A DNA stretch of 64,000 nucleotides from Streptomyces sp. WM6386 (GTDB lineage: Bacteria; Actinomycetota; Actinomycetes; Streptomycetales; Streptomycetaceae), in assembly GCF_000972385.1 (NCBI RefSeq), contig NZ_JXTE01000023.1, forward strand, positions 1 through 64,000. Reading direction: 5' to 3'. Both the position numbers and the translations under genes were made by a program. Each line of letters opens with the position of its first letter. Position 1 is the first letter of the stretch. The notes beneath the pieces were generated by a model, which ran no database searches, was not told where the DNA came from, and saw only the letters and a program-made list of their open reading frames with translations. Below, piece after piece: positions 52,539 to 61,035 of this stretch.

Positions 52539-53623
52539 ACCTCCTGACAGGCCGCTCGGCACGGGTGTGGGCGGGTTTCGCCGGGGCCGCCGTCCTCCTC
52601 TTCGCCGTCGCTCCGCTCGCGCTGTCCGACTTCCGGCTCGGGCTGCTCGCCAAGTACCTGTGCACGGCCATGGTCGCCGTCGGCGTCTGTCTGGCCTGGG
52701 GCCGCGGCGGGCTGCTGACGCTCGGGCAGGGCGTGTTCTTCGGGCTGGGCGGCTACGCCATGGCGATGCATCTGAAGATCGCCGACGCCGGGCCGGGCAA
52801 CCTGCCCGACTTCATGCAGCTGTACGGCACGGCCACCGAACTCCCCTGGTGGTGGAAGCCGTTCGAGAACCCGCTGTTCGCCCTCGCGGCGACCGTGCTG
52901 CTCCCGATGGCCGTCGCCGCGCTGCTCGGTCTGTTCATCTTCCGGCGCAGGGTCAAGGGCGCCTACTTCGCGATCCTCAGCCAGGCCCTCGCCGCGGCGC
53001 TGGCCATCTGGCTGATCGGCCAGCAGGCCACCACCGGCGGCACCAACGGGCTCACCGACATCCAGGGCTTCTTCGGCTACAGCCTCGACGACCCGGTCAA
53101 CCAGCGGATGGTGTACTTCGTCATCGCCGCGGCCCTGCTGCTCCTGATCGTGATCGCCCGCCAGCTCATCAACAGCCGGTACGGCGAACTCCTCGTCGCC
53201 GTACGCGACTCCGAGGAGCGGGTGCGCTTCCTGGGGTACGACCCGGCGAACGTCAAGCTCGTCGCGTACGTCGTCGCCGCCGGTATGGCGGGCCTTGCCG
53301 GGGCGCTGTTCGTGCCGGCGGTCGGCATCATCTCGCCGGCGCTGATCGGCATCGTGCCGTCCATCGAGTTCGTGATCGGCGCGGCGGTGGGCGGCCGGGC
53401 CAGCCTGGTGGGTGCGGTCCTCGGCGCGGTCGCGGTCGCGTGGGCCAAGACCGCGCTGTCGGAGGAGTTCCCGGCGGCCTGGACGTACTTCCAGGGGCTG
53501 CTGTTCGTCGTGGCGCTGGCCTTCCTACCGGGTGGGCTCGCCTCGCTGGCGGTCCTCGTACGGCGACGCAGGGCGACCACCGAGAAGAAGCCGACCGCCA
53601 TCCCCGTGGGAGAGGCAGCATGA
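52535..53623 (+). CDS. urtC: Urea ABC transporter permease UrtC
   Basis: A 362-residue LivM-like permease with about nine helices: CLAWGRGGLLTLGQGVFFGLGGYAMAMHLKIADAGPGNLPDFMQLYG, ILSQALAAALAIWLIGQQATTGGTNGLTDIQGFFGYSLDDPVNQR and VRDSEERVRFLGYDPANVKLVAYVVAAGMAGLAGALFVPAVGI. These match UrtC closely. The ATG at 52535 overlaps the urtB stop; an upstream in-frame ATG at 52490 lies inside urtB. The stop overlaps urtD as ATGA. Confidence 0.94.
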   Translation: MNLLTGRSARVWAGFAGAAVLLFAVAPLALSDFRLGLLAKYLCTAMVAVGVCLAWGRGGLLTLGQGVFFGLGGYAMAMHLKIADAGPGNLPDFMQLYGTATELPWWWKPFENPLFALAATVLLPMAVAALLGLFIFRRRVKGAYFAILSQALAAALAIWLIGQQATTGGTNGLTDIQGFFGYSLDDPVNQRMVYFVIAAALLLLIVIARQLINSRYGELLVAVRDSEERVRFLGYDPANVKLVAYVVAAGMAGLAGALFVPAVGIISPALIGIVPSIEFVIGAAVGGRASLVGAVLGAVAVAWAKTALSEEFPAAWTYFQGLLFVVALAFLPGGLASLAVLVRRRRATTEKKPTAIPVGEAA

Positions 53624-54381
53624 GCGAGCTGGAGATACGCGGACTGCGGGTGTCCTTCGACGGGTTCACCGCCGTCGACGGCGTCGATCTCGACGTCAGC
53701 CCGGGTGATCTGCGCTTCCTCATCGGGCCGAACGGCGCGGGCAAGACAACCCTCGTCGACGCGGTCACCGGTCTGGTGAAGGCGGAGGGCTCGGTGCGGT
53801 TCGACGGCCAGGAGCTGTTGGGGCGGGCCGTGCACCGGATCGCGCGGTCCGGGATCGGGCGGACCTTCCAGACGGCCACCGTCTTCGAGGAGTTGACGGT
53901 CCTTCAGAACCTGGACATCGCGGCGGGCGCGGGCCGGAGCATGTGGACCATGCTGCGGCGGCGCAAGGACGTCCCCGAGCCCGTCGCGAAGGCGCTGGAG
54001 ACCGTCGGGCTCACGGACCTCGCCGATTCCCCCGCCGGAACCCTCGCCCACGGCCAGAAGCAGTGGCTGGAGATCGGCATGCTGCTCGTGCAGGACGTGA
54101 AGCTGCTGCTCCTCGACGAGCCGGTGGCCGGTATGAGCCACGACGAACGGCAGGCGACCGGCGAGCTGTTGCAGCGCATCAGCGAGGAGCGCACCGTCGT
54201 CGTCATCGAGCACGACATGGACTTCATGCGGTCCTTCGCGCGCAGCGTCAGCGTGCTGCACGCCGGCAAGGTGCTCAGCGAGGGCACGGTGGCCCAGGTG
54301 CAGGCGGACCCGAAGGTGCAGGAGGTGTACCTCGGGCACACGGTGACCGAGGCCGCCCCTGCCGTCGTACAGGAGGCGTGA
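53620..54381 (+). CDS. urtD: Urea ABC transporter ATP-binding protein UrtD
   Basis: A 253-residue ATPase. Walker A is GPNGAGKTT, the Q loop is GRTFQTATVF, the signature-equivalent is LAHGQKQWLEIG (LAHGQ replaces LSGGQ, as in UrtD), Walker B LLLLDEPVAGMS and the switch His is in VVIEHDMDFMR. It pairs with UrtE to drive import. Start 53620 overlaps the urtC stop and the stop overlaps the urtE start as TGATG. Confidence 0.94.
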   Translation: MSELEIRGLRVSFDGFTAVDGVDLDVSPGDLRFLIGPNGAGKTTLVDAVTGLVKAEGSVRFDGQELLGRAVHRIARSGIGRTFQTATVFEELTVLQNLDIAAGAGRSMWTMLRRRKDVPEPVAKALETVGLTDLADSPAGTLAHGQKQWLEIGMLLVQDVKLLLLDEPVAGMSHDERQATGELLQRISEERTVVVIEHDMDFMRSFARSVSVLHAGKVLSEGTVAQVQADPKVQEVYLGHTVTEAAPAVVQEA

Positions 54382-55073
54382 TGTTGCAGATCGAGGGCGT
54401 CCGCGTCGGCTACCACCGCAGCACGGTCCTGCACGGGGTGTCGATCGAGGTACCGAAGGACGGCGTGGCCGCGGTGCTCGGGCACAACGGCGCCGGCAAG
54501 AGCACGCTGCTGCGCGCCGCCGTCGGCCTGCTCACCCCGAACAGCGGGACGATCCGCCTCGACGGCGAGGACATCACCCGTCGCAAGCCGCACGAGCGGG
54601 TCGGGCGCGGGATGGCGTACGTCCCGCAGGGGCAGCAGTCGTTCCCGCATCTGACCACCGCGGAGAACCTCCAGCTCGTCGCGGACGGCCGCAGACGCGG
54701 CAAGGAGGCGATCGCCGAGGCGCTGGACCTCTTCCCCGCGCTGCGGACGCTGTCCGGTCGGCGTGCGGGGCTGCTCTCCGGCGGTCAGCGGCAGCAACTC
54801 GCCATCGCCCGGGCCCTGGTGACGGAGCCTCGGATCCTTCTGCTGGACGAGCCGACCGAGGGCATCCAGCCGTCGGTGGTGGCCGAGATCGAGGAGACGA
54901 TCCTCGCGCTGGCCGCCCGGGGCGGGCTCTCGGTGCTGCTGGTCGAGCAGCACGTCGGCTTCGCGATGCGGGCGGCGCAGAAGTACTACGTCCTGGAGGC
55001 CGGGCGCGTCACGTCCTTCGGCGAGGGCGGCAAGGAGTCGGAGCTCGCGGTGCGGGAGGCGCTCAGCGTGTGA
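54381..55073 (+). CDS. urtE: Urea ABC transporter ATP-binding protein UrtE
   Basis: A 230-residue ATPase, second of the pair. Walker A GHNGAGKST, YVPQGQQSFPHLT (Q loop), signature LLSGGQRQQLAIARAL, Walker B ILLLDEPTEGIQPS and LLVEQHVGFAMRAAQKYYVLEAGRV. The pattern is that of LivF/UrtE. Five genes urtA-urtE are thus complete and co-directional. No urease genes are seen within this window. Its last 11 bases overlap the convergent ECF42 gene. Confidence 0.94.
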   Translation: MLQIEGVRVGYHRSTVLHGVSIEVPKDGVAAVLGHNGAGKSTLLRAAVGLLTPNSGTIRLDGEDITRRKPHERVGRGMAYVPQGQQSFPHLTTAENLQLVADGRRRGKEAIAEALDLFPALRTLSGRRAGLLSGGQRQQLAIARALVTEPRILLLDEPTEGIQPSVVAEIEETILALAARGGLSVLLVEQHVGFAMRAAQKYYVLEAGRVTSFGEGGKESELAVREALSV

Positions 55074-56229
55074 GGCGGCGTTCGAGCCAGGCGCGTTCCG
55101 CCGGGTTCTCGGCCAGGGCGACGGCGGCCTCGTAGGCCCGCGCCGCCTCCGTGTCCCGGCCGAGGCGGCGCAGCAGGTCGGCGCGGACCGCGTGGAAGAC
55201 GTGGTAGCCGTCGAGGTCGAGGGTGTCCACGAGGTCGAGGGCCGGGCGCGGTCCCTCGACCTCGGCCACGGCGACCGCCCGGTTCAGGGCCACCACCGGG
55301 CTGGGAGCCAGGGCCATCAGCTGGTCGTACAGCTGGAGGACCTGCGTCCAGTCCGTCGGCGGCCCGTCGCTGTGGACGGCCTGGACGGCGGCCTGGATCT
55401 GGTACGGACCGGGCTGGTTGCGGCGCAGACACCGGCGTACGAGATCCTGCCCCTCGGTGACGAGCCCGCGGTCCCAGCGCCCGCGGTCCTGCTCGGGCAG
55501 CGGCACGAGCACGCCCTCGCCGTCCTCCCGTGCCGCCCTGCGGGACTCGACGAGGAGCATCAGGGCGAGCAGGCCCGTGGCATCGGGCTCGTCCGGCATC
55601 AGGTCGGTCAGCAGACGGCCGAGGCGGAGCGCTTCCGCGCACAGGTCGGCCGAGCCCTCGTTGAAGATCAGGTAGACGACGGCGAGGACTCCTCGCAGCC
55701 GGTCCGGAAGGTCGGCGTCGCGGGGCACGCGATACGGGATCCGGGCGCCGCGGATCTTCGCCTTGGCGCGGACCAGTCGCTGGGCCATGGTCGGCTCGGG
55801 GACGAGGAAGGCGCGGGCGATCTGGGGTGTGGTGAGCCCACCGAGCAGGCGCAGGGTCAGGGCGACCCGGGCCTGCGGCGCTAGGGCGGGATGGCAGCAG
55901 GTGAAGATCAGACGGAGGCGTTCGTCGCGCACGGGGCCCTCCTCGGGCGGCGCGTCAGGGGTGTGCAGGAGGGTCGCCTCGGCGTGTCGGCCGTCCCGTT
56001 CGGCCTCGCGGCGCAGCCGGTCGATCGCTCGGTTACGGGCGGTGGTGATGATCCAGCCGGCCGGGCTCGGCGGGACTCCGGTCTCCGGCCAGCGCCGCAC
56101 GGCCGTGGTGAAGGCGTCCTGGACCGCTTCCTCGGCGAGGTCGATGTCGCCGAGGAAGCGGACGAGGACGGCGACGGCCCGGCCGTACTCGGCGCGGAAG
56201 ACCGCCTCGACGTCGACGGGCGCCGGCAT
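55063..56229 (-). CDS. ECF42-type RNA polymerase sigma factor with C-terminal TPR-like domain
   Basis: A 388-residue sigma factor, about twice normal ECF length. Region 2 is VLVRFLGDIDLAEEAVQDAFTTAVRRWPETGVPPSPAGWIITTARNRAIDRLRR, region 4 includes LTLRLLGGLTTPQIARAFLVPEPTMAQRLVRAKAKI, and the rest (about 180-388) is the helical DUF6596/TPR-type extension with VYLIFNEGSADLCAEALRLGRLL. ECF42 factors are co-encoded with YCII-type proteins, as here, and the extension is needed for activity. Start overlaps the YCII stop as TGATG. Confidence 0.92.
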   Translation of the reverse strand: MPAPVDVEAVFRAEYGRAVAVLVRFLGDIDLAEEAVQDAFTTAVRRWPETGVPPSPAGWIITTARNRAIDRLRREAERDGRHAEATLLHTPDAPPEEGPVRDERLRLIFTCCHPALAPQARVALTLRLLGGLTTPQIARAFLVPEPTMAQRLVRAKAKIRGARIPYRVPRDADLPDRLRGVLAVVYLIFNEGSADLCAEALRLGRLLTDLMPDEPDATGLLALMLLVESRRAAREDGEGVLVPLPEQDRGRWDRGLVTEGQDLVRRCLRRNQPGPYQIQAAVQAVHSDGPPTDWTQVLQLYDQLMALAPSPVVALNRAVAVAEVEGPRPALDLVDTLDLDGYHVFHAVRADLLRRLGRDTEAARAYEAAVALAENPAERAWLERRLTR

Positions 56230-56585
56230 CAGTCCTCGGCCTGGTGCATGAACGGGCGCACCTCGATGGGCAGGGTGGTGGCCCGGGTCGCCTTCCTGCC
56301 CCATTCCAGGGCCGCGTCCAGGTCGGGGGCCTTGATGAGACAGATGCCGCCCAGGTACTCCTTGCCCTCGGCGTACGGTCCGTCGGTGATCAGGATGTCG
56401 CCGTCCCCGGGGCGCAGCACGGTGGCCGTGTCGGGGCCGTGCAGTCCGCCGGCGAAGACCCAGGCGCCGGCCTCGCGCAGTTCCGCGTGGAAGGTGTCGA
56501 GGTTGCGGACGATCTCCGCCATGGCCTCGGGCCCGGGCGGCGTTCCGTCGGTCGGGGTGATCACGCTGAGCAGGTAGTACTGCAT
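56229..56585 (-). CDS. YCII-related (DGPF-type) protein
   Basis: A 118-residue ferredoxin-like-fold protein: MQYYLLSVITPTDGTPPGPEAMAEIVRNLDTFHAELREAGAWVFAGGLHGP and LITDGPYAEGKEYLGGICLIKAPDLDAALEW. The DGPYAEGKEYLGG segment is the diagnostic motif. Such proteins accompany ECF41/ECF42 sigma genes; their role is unclear, possibly small-molecule sensing. The gene precedes the sigma factor gene with a 1-base overlap. Confidence 0.92.
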   Translation of the reverse strand: MQYYLLSVITPTDGTPPGPEAMAEIVRNLDTFHAELREAGAWVFAGGLHGPDTATVLRPGDGDILITDGPYAEGKEYLGGICLIKAPDLDAALEWGRKATRATTLPIEVRPFMHQAED

Positions 56586-56683
56586 GACGTCCTCCTTGGT
56601 GCGGTGTCGTTCTCTCAGCTCCTACACGAACGGCTCACCCCCGGATCGACACCGCGCACGACGACATCGGGAGAATCTTTTCC

Positions 56684-57742
56684 ATGACCATCGCACCGCA
56701 CCCGCTCGTCGTCCGCACCCAGGAGCTCGCCGACCGCCTCCTCACCCCGCAGGCGGCGCGGGTCGACCTGGCGGAGGTGCCCGTGAGTCATGTCGCGGAG
56801 ATCAGGCAGTCAGGGCTGCTCGGGGTGAGCGCGCCGAAGGAGTACGGCGGGGCGGGCGCCCCCGACCCGGTGGCGCGGGAGATCCAGGAGATCCTGGCGG
56901 GGGCGTGCTGCTCGACCTGGTTCGTGCAGACCCAGCACCACACTCCGGTGCGGATGCTCGCGAAGTCCCAACTCCCGGTCCGGGAGCGGCTGTTGCGCCC
57001 GCTGGCGGCCGGCGAGCTGCTGGCCGGGATCGCGTACGCCCACGTCCGGGCGTTCCCCCGGGTCCCCGTGCGGGCGAGGGCGGAGCGGGACGGCTGGCGG
57101 TTCGACGGAACCGTGCCCTGGTACACGGGCTGGGGTCTCAACGACGTGATGCTGCTCGCGGGCGTGACCGACTCCGACGAGATCGTGTTCGCCTTCGCCG
57201 ACGCGCGCGAGCAGCCGGGAGTGCGTCCCTCGGCGCCGATGCGGCTGGCGGCGCTCACGGCCGCCCGTACGGTCTCCCTGGACCTGGACGGCCTGTGGCT
57301 GCCCGAGGAAAGCGTGGTGCTGCGCACTCCGCAGGAGAAGTTCGCCCTCATCGACCTGCCCCGCAGCACCAACACGTCTCCGGCGGTCTTCGGGGTGGCG
57401 TATGCCGCGCTGCGTGTGCTGGAGGACGCCGGGGAGGCGGAGACGGCCCGTGAGCTGCGCGGGCAGGTCGACGAGGTACGGCGACAGGCGTACGAGCTGG
57501 CCGATCACCCCGTCGCGCACGAGCGCGTCGAGGAGCGCCTGGCGCTCAGGACCCGGTCGTACGACCTGATGCGTGCGGCCACGACCGCGGCGGTCGTGGC
57601 CGGGGGCGGTCGCACCATGGACGTACGCCATCCTGCCCAGCGGCTGGCCCGGGAGGGACTGTTCCTGCTGGTGCAAGGGCAGACGTCGCTGGTGCGCAGG
57701 GCGCATCTCGACGCACTGACGGAACTCCGGGAGTCCGCATGA
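56684..57742 (+). CDS. Acyl-CoA dehydrogenase-like flavoprotein (short form)
   Basis: A 352-residue protein with the ACAD fold: LGVSAPKEYGGAGAPDPVAREIQEI, then GWRFDGTVPWYTGWGLNDVMLLAGV and a helical C-terminal domain with GGRTMDVRHPAQRLAREGLFLLVQGQTSL. It is about 40 residues shorter than typical ACADs, and the catalytic Glu cannot be placed by eye, so dehydrogenase activity is not assured; some ACAD-fold proteins are flavin hydroxylases. The next gene overlaps by 4 bases. Confidence 0.8.
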   Translation: MTIAPHPLVVRTQELADRLLTPQAARVDLAEVPVSHVAEIRQSGLLGVSAPKEYGGAGAPDPVAREIQEILAGACCSTWFVQTQHHTPVRMLAKSQLPVRERLLRPLAAGELLAGIAYAHVRAFPRVPVRARAERDGWRFDGTVPWYTGWGLNDVMLLAGVTDSDEIVFAFADAREQPGVRPSAPMRLAALTAARTVSLDLDGLWLPEESVVLRTPQEKFALIDLPRSTNTSPAVFGVAYAALRVLEDAGEAETARELRGQVDEVRRQAYELADHPVAHERVEERLALRTRSYDLMRAATTAAVVAGGGRTMDVRHPAQRLAREGLFLLVQGQTSLVRRAHLDALTELRESA

Positions 57743-58089
57743 GCAACAGTCCGACCGACATCGTCGAAGCGGCGTTTCGCCACTACCGTTCACAGGATCG
57801 CGAGGCCGCCTTCGCGCTCTACGCCGAGGACTTCACCTTCACCAGTCCGCGGGACGACCACATCGACAGGGCGGCCTTCTTCGAGCGGTGTTTCCCGACT
57901 GCGGACCGGTTCGCGGAGCAGCGGCTGCTGCACGTCGTCCCCGCCGACGGGGAACTCGTACTCGTGCACTACGAGTACGAGCTCACGACCGGCGGCCGCT
58001 ACCGCAATGTCGAGGCGATCACCGTCCGGGACGGACTCATCCGGGAGGTGCAGGTCTTCTTCGGCGGCGAGGTGGGCGACCGTCCCTAG
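57739..58089 (+). CDS. SnoaL-like / NTF2-fold protein
   Basis: A 116-residue cone-fold protein: VEAAFRHYRSQDREAAFALYAEDFTFTSPRDDHIDRAAFFERCFP and LVLVHYEYELTTGGRYRNVEAITVRDGLIREVQVFFGGEVGDRP. It is translationally coupled to the ACAD-like gene through an ATGA overlap, so the two proteins probably act on one substrate. The stop codon overlaps the convergent ssuD stop by 4 bp. Confidence 0.87.
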   Translation: MSNSPTDIVEAAFRHYRSQDREAAFALYAEDFTFTSPRDDHIDRAAFFERCFPTADRFAEQRLLHVVPADGELVLVHYEYELTTGGRYRNVEAITVRDGLIREVQVFFGGEVGDRP

Positions 58090-59231
58090 CTCGCGAACGG
58101 CACCTGCGCCGAGGGAGCGGCCGCCTTCTCGAACGGGTGCTGCCACAGCCCCTGGGCGGCGAGCCGCGGCAGGACGCCCTCGCCGAACCAGTACGCCTCC
58201 TCCAGGTGCGGATAGCCGGAGAGGACGAACTCGTCGATGCCGAGGGCGTGGTACTCCTTGATCCGCTCGGCGACCTCGTCATGGCTGCCGACCAGGGCAG
58301 TGCCCGCGCCGCCGCGGACCAGGCCGATACCGGCCCAGAGGTTGGGGTGGATCTCCAGGCCGTCCCGGCCGCCTCCGCCGTGCAGGGCGAGCATCCGCTG
58401 CTGCCCCTCGGACTCACTGCGGGCGAGCCCGGCCTGGACCGACTTGACGGTCTCCGGGTCGAAGCCCGCCAGGAGGCGGTTCGCCTCGGCCCATGCCTGC
58501 TCGGAGGTGTCGCGGGCGATGACGTGCAGGCGGATGCCGAAGCGGAGGGTGCGGCCGTGCTGGGCGGCGAGCCCACGGATCCAGGCGATCTTCTCGGCGA
58601 CCGCGGCCGGCGGCTCGCCCCACGTGAGGTACACGTCGACGTACTTCGCCGCGACCTCACCGGCGATGGGCGAGGAGCCGCCGAAGTACACCTCGGGCAC
58701 CGGGTCGGGCACCCGGGCCAGCTTGGCGTCCTCGACCTGGAGGTGCTCGCCCTTCAGGTCGACCGTCTTGCCGTCCCACAACCCCCGTACGACTTCCAGG
58801 AATTCGCCGGTCCGACGGTAGCGGTCGTCCTTGTCGAGGAAGTCGCCGTAGGCCCGCTGCTCATGGCTCTCGCCGCCGGTGACGACGTTGAGCAGGAGCC
58901 GTCCGCCGCTCTGCCGCTGGAAGGTGGACGCCATCTGCGCGGCGAGCGTCGGTGAGACGAAACCGGGGCGGAAGGCGACCAGGAACTTCAGCCGCTCGGT
59001 GTGCCGGCTGACCATGGCGGTGGTCAGCCACGCGTCCTCGCACCAGGCGCCGGTCGGCGTGAGCGCGCCGACGAAACCGAGGTCCTCGGCGGCACGGGCG
59101 ATCTGGCTCAGATAGGCCACCGTCGGCGGCCGGTCCCGCCCCGAGACGGTGGCCGGGGTGCCGTGGCCGCCGCCGACGACATGGCGGCTGTCCCCGTTGG
59201 TGGGGAGGAACCAGTGGAAGGTGAGGGACAC
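58086..59231 (-). CDS. ssuD: FMNH2-dependent alkanesulfonate monooxygenase SsuD
   Basis: A 381-residue LLM-class enzyme that cleaves alkanesulfonates to sulfite and aldehyde with reduced FMN from SsuE. Visible: FHWFLPTNGDSRHVVGG at the start, RLKFLVAFRPGFVSPTLAAQMASTFQRQSGGRLLLNVVTGGESHEQRAYGDFLDKDDRYRRTGEFLEVVRGLW (the SsuD core) and the C-terminal VLSGYPHLEEAYWFGEGVLPRL. It is the last gene of the organosulfur operon. The size and motifs fit SsuD well. Confidence 0.93.
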   Translation of the reverse strand: MSLTFHWFLPTNGDSRHVVGGGHGTPATVSGRDRPPTVAYLSQIARAAEDLGFVGALTPTGAWCEDAWLTTAMVSRHTERLKFLVAFRPGFVSPTLAAQMASTFQRQSGGRLLLNVVTGGESHEQRAYGDFLDKDDRYRRTGEFLEVVRGLWDGKTVDLKGEHLQVEDAKLARVPDPVPEVYFGGSSPIAGEVAAKYVDVYLTWGEPPAAVAEKIAWIRGLAAQHGRTLRFGIRLHVIARDTSEQAWAEANRLLAGFDPETVKSVQAGLARSESEGQQRMLALHGGGGRDGLEIHPNLWAGIGLVRGGAGTALVGSHDEVAERIKEYHALGIDEFVLSGYPHLEEAYWFGEGVLPRLAAQGLWQHPFEKAAAPSAQVPFAS

Positions 59232-59250
59232 GTGGGGGTCTCCGATCGGG

Positions 59251-60435
59251 TTAGAGCAGGCCGTGACGGGGTGGCCTGGTGCCGTTGAGCACGTACCGGC
59301 CGATGTGCTGGATCTTCCAGCGGGTCGGGTCGTGCAGGGTGTGGGTGCGGGCGTCGCGCCAATGGCGGTGCAGATTCAGGGAGTTGAGCGCCGAGCGAGT
59401 GCCGGAGACCTCGAAGAGCGCGCTCGCCACCTCGACAGCCGCCTCGGCGGCCCGCACCTTGGCGGCGGCCACGGCGATCGACGCCTCGGCCGCCGAGTCG
59501 TCGCTCAGGTCGGCCTGCGCCGCTTCGACGGCCCGCGCGGCCTCCCGCAGCAGCGCTTCCGTCGCCCGTACCTGGAGGGCGAGTTCGCCGAACCGCTGGA
59601 TCAGCAACGGGTCCTCGGCAGCCGTGTCGAGGCCGCTCTCGAACCACGGCCTGCTCTTCGTCCGTACGAACTCCGCCGCTTCCGCCAGCGCGCCACCGGC
59701 GATCCCGGCGTCGATGGCGGCGTGCAGCAACTGGGCGAGGGTGCCGTGTAGTTGGGGGCCGTCGAAGGTGAGGTGATGGGGCAGGACCCGGTCGGCCGGG
59801 ACCTCGACGCCTTCGAGGCGGACCGTGCCGCTGGCGGTGGTGCGCTGGCCGAGGCCGTCCCAGTCGTCGATCACGGTCAGGCCCGGCGCGTCCCGTGGCA
59901 CGTACGCGACGTGGAGCTTGTCTTCCTCGGCGCGGGCGAGCACGGGGATCCAGTCCGCGAAGAGGGCGCCGGTGGAGTAGTGCTTGACGCCGTCGAGGAC
60001 GTAAGAGCCGTCGGGCCGCGGTGCGAGACGGGTGCGGATGTCCTGGACGTGCCGGGTGCCCGCCTCCGACTGGGCGTTGCCGAGGCGGCGGCCGGAGAGG
60101 AGTTCGGCGAAGAAGAACTTCCGTTGCTCCTCGGTGCCCTGACGGCGGATCACGTTGACGTAGGCGAAGTGGCTCTGCGGGATCTGCGCGAGGCTGGCGT
60201 CGGCCGAGGCCAGCAGCCGGAAGGTCTCGGCGAGGGTCTGCGGGCCGACGTCCGCTCCCCCGTGCTCCGCGGGGACGGTGACGGCCAGCAGGCCGGAAGC
60301 GGAGAGCCGGTCCAACTCGGCGCGCGGCAGCCTGCGTTCGGCGTCCCGCGCGGTGGCACCCGCGCGGAACTCCTCGGCCAGGGCGGCCGCGACGGCGAGG
60401 GCCTCCGTGTCGTCGGCGATCACATGGGCGGTCAT
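59251..60435 (-). CDS. sfnB: SfnB-type acyl-CoA dehydrogenase-fold sulfur acquisition protein
   Basis: A 394-residue ACAD-fold flavoprotein: LLAVTVPAEHGGADVGPQTLAETFRLLASADASLAQIPQSHFAYVN, LGNAQSEAGTRHVQDIRTRL, DGVKHYSTGALFADWIPV, and the C-terminal HRHWRDARTHTLHDPTRWKIQHIGRYVLNG. It resembles SfnB and the DszC/desulfurisation flavoproteins. Its C-terminal helical domain is typical. It lies between ssuE and ssuD in the organosulfur operon, which supports an accessory monooxygenase role in sulfur scavenging. Confidence 0.88.
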   Translation of the reverse strand: MTAHVIADDTEALAVAAALAEEFRAGATARDAERRLPRAELDRLSASGLLAVTVPAEHGGADVGPQTLAETFRLLASADASLAQIPQSHFAYVNVIRRQGTEEQRKFFFAELLSGRRLGNAQSEAGTRHVQDIRTRLAPRPDGSYVLDGVKHYSTGALFADWIPVLARAEEDKLHVAYVPRDAPGLTVIDDWDGLGQRTTASGTVRLEGVEVPADRVLPHHLTFDGPQLHGTLAQLLHAAIDAGIAGGALAEAAEFVRTKSRPWFESGLDTAAEDPLLIQRFGELALQVRATEALLREAARAVEAAQADLSDDSAAEASIAVAAAKVRAAEAAVEVASALFEVSGTRSALNSLNLHRHWRDARTHTLHDPTRWKIQHIGRYVLNGTRPPRHGLL

Positions 60436-60440
60436 CCGGG

Positions 60441-60995
60441 TCAGCTCGCCGCGGCCAGGACCGGGACGCGGCCCAGGGCGGCCGAGAACTGGTCGACCAC
60501 CTGGGTCAGGGCCTCGGCGCTGGTCGCGACGACGCTGAGGGTGCCGTCCTCGTGCACGGTGATGTCCTTGTCGAGGGTGAACCAGCCCTGGACGATGTGG
60601 GCGGCGCCCATGGAGTTGAGCACCGGGCGCAGCGCGTAGTCGATGGCGAGGACGTGGGCGGTGGTGCCGCCGGTGGCGAGCGGGAGCACGGTCTTGCCGG
60701 TGAGCGCGTACTGCGGGAGCAGGTCCAGCAGGGCCTTGAGGACTCCGGAGTAGGACGCCTTGTAGACGGGGGTGGCGACGACGACCCCGTCGGCGCGGGC
60801 GAAGAGCTCGGTGGCCTCGACGATCGCGGGATGCTTGAAGTCGGCGCCGAGGAGAGCCTCGGCGGGGATGGTGCGGACATCGAGCGGGATCACCTGGTGG
60901 CCCTGGGCGGTCAGCCGCTGGTCGAGGTGGCGCAGCAGGCGGTTGGTGCGGGAGGAGGCGGAGGGGCTGCCGGAGACGGACAGGACGGTGGCCAT
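60441..60995 (-). CDS. ssuE: NADPH-dependent FMN reductase SsuE
   Basis: A 184-residue flavodoxin-like FMN reductase: VLSVSGSPSASSRTNRLLRHLDQRL at the N terminus, ADGVVVATPVYKASYSGVLKALLDLLPQYALTGKTVLPLATGGTTAHVLAIDYALRPVLNSMGA in the middle. This is the SsuE pattern. It supplies FMNH2 to SsuD and probably to the DMSO2/methanesulfonate monooxygenases of the Sfn set. ATG 60995 has GAAAGAGGA upstream. sfnB follows 5 bases downstream. Confidence 0.93.
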   Translation of the reverse strand: MATVLSVSGSPSASSRTNRLLRHLDQRLTAQGHQVIPLDVRTIPAEALLGADFKHPAIVEATELFARADGVVVATPVYKASYSGVLKALLDLLPQYALTGKTVLPLATGGTTAHVLAIDYALRPVLNSMGAAHIVQGWFTLDKDITVHEDGTLSVVATSAEALTQVVDQFSAALGRVPVLAAAS

Positions 60996-61035
60996 GCGGT
61001 CCTCTTTCGGGGAGGAGAGGCGGGGCGCCCCCGGT

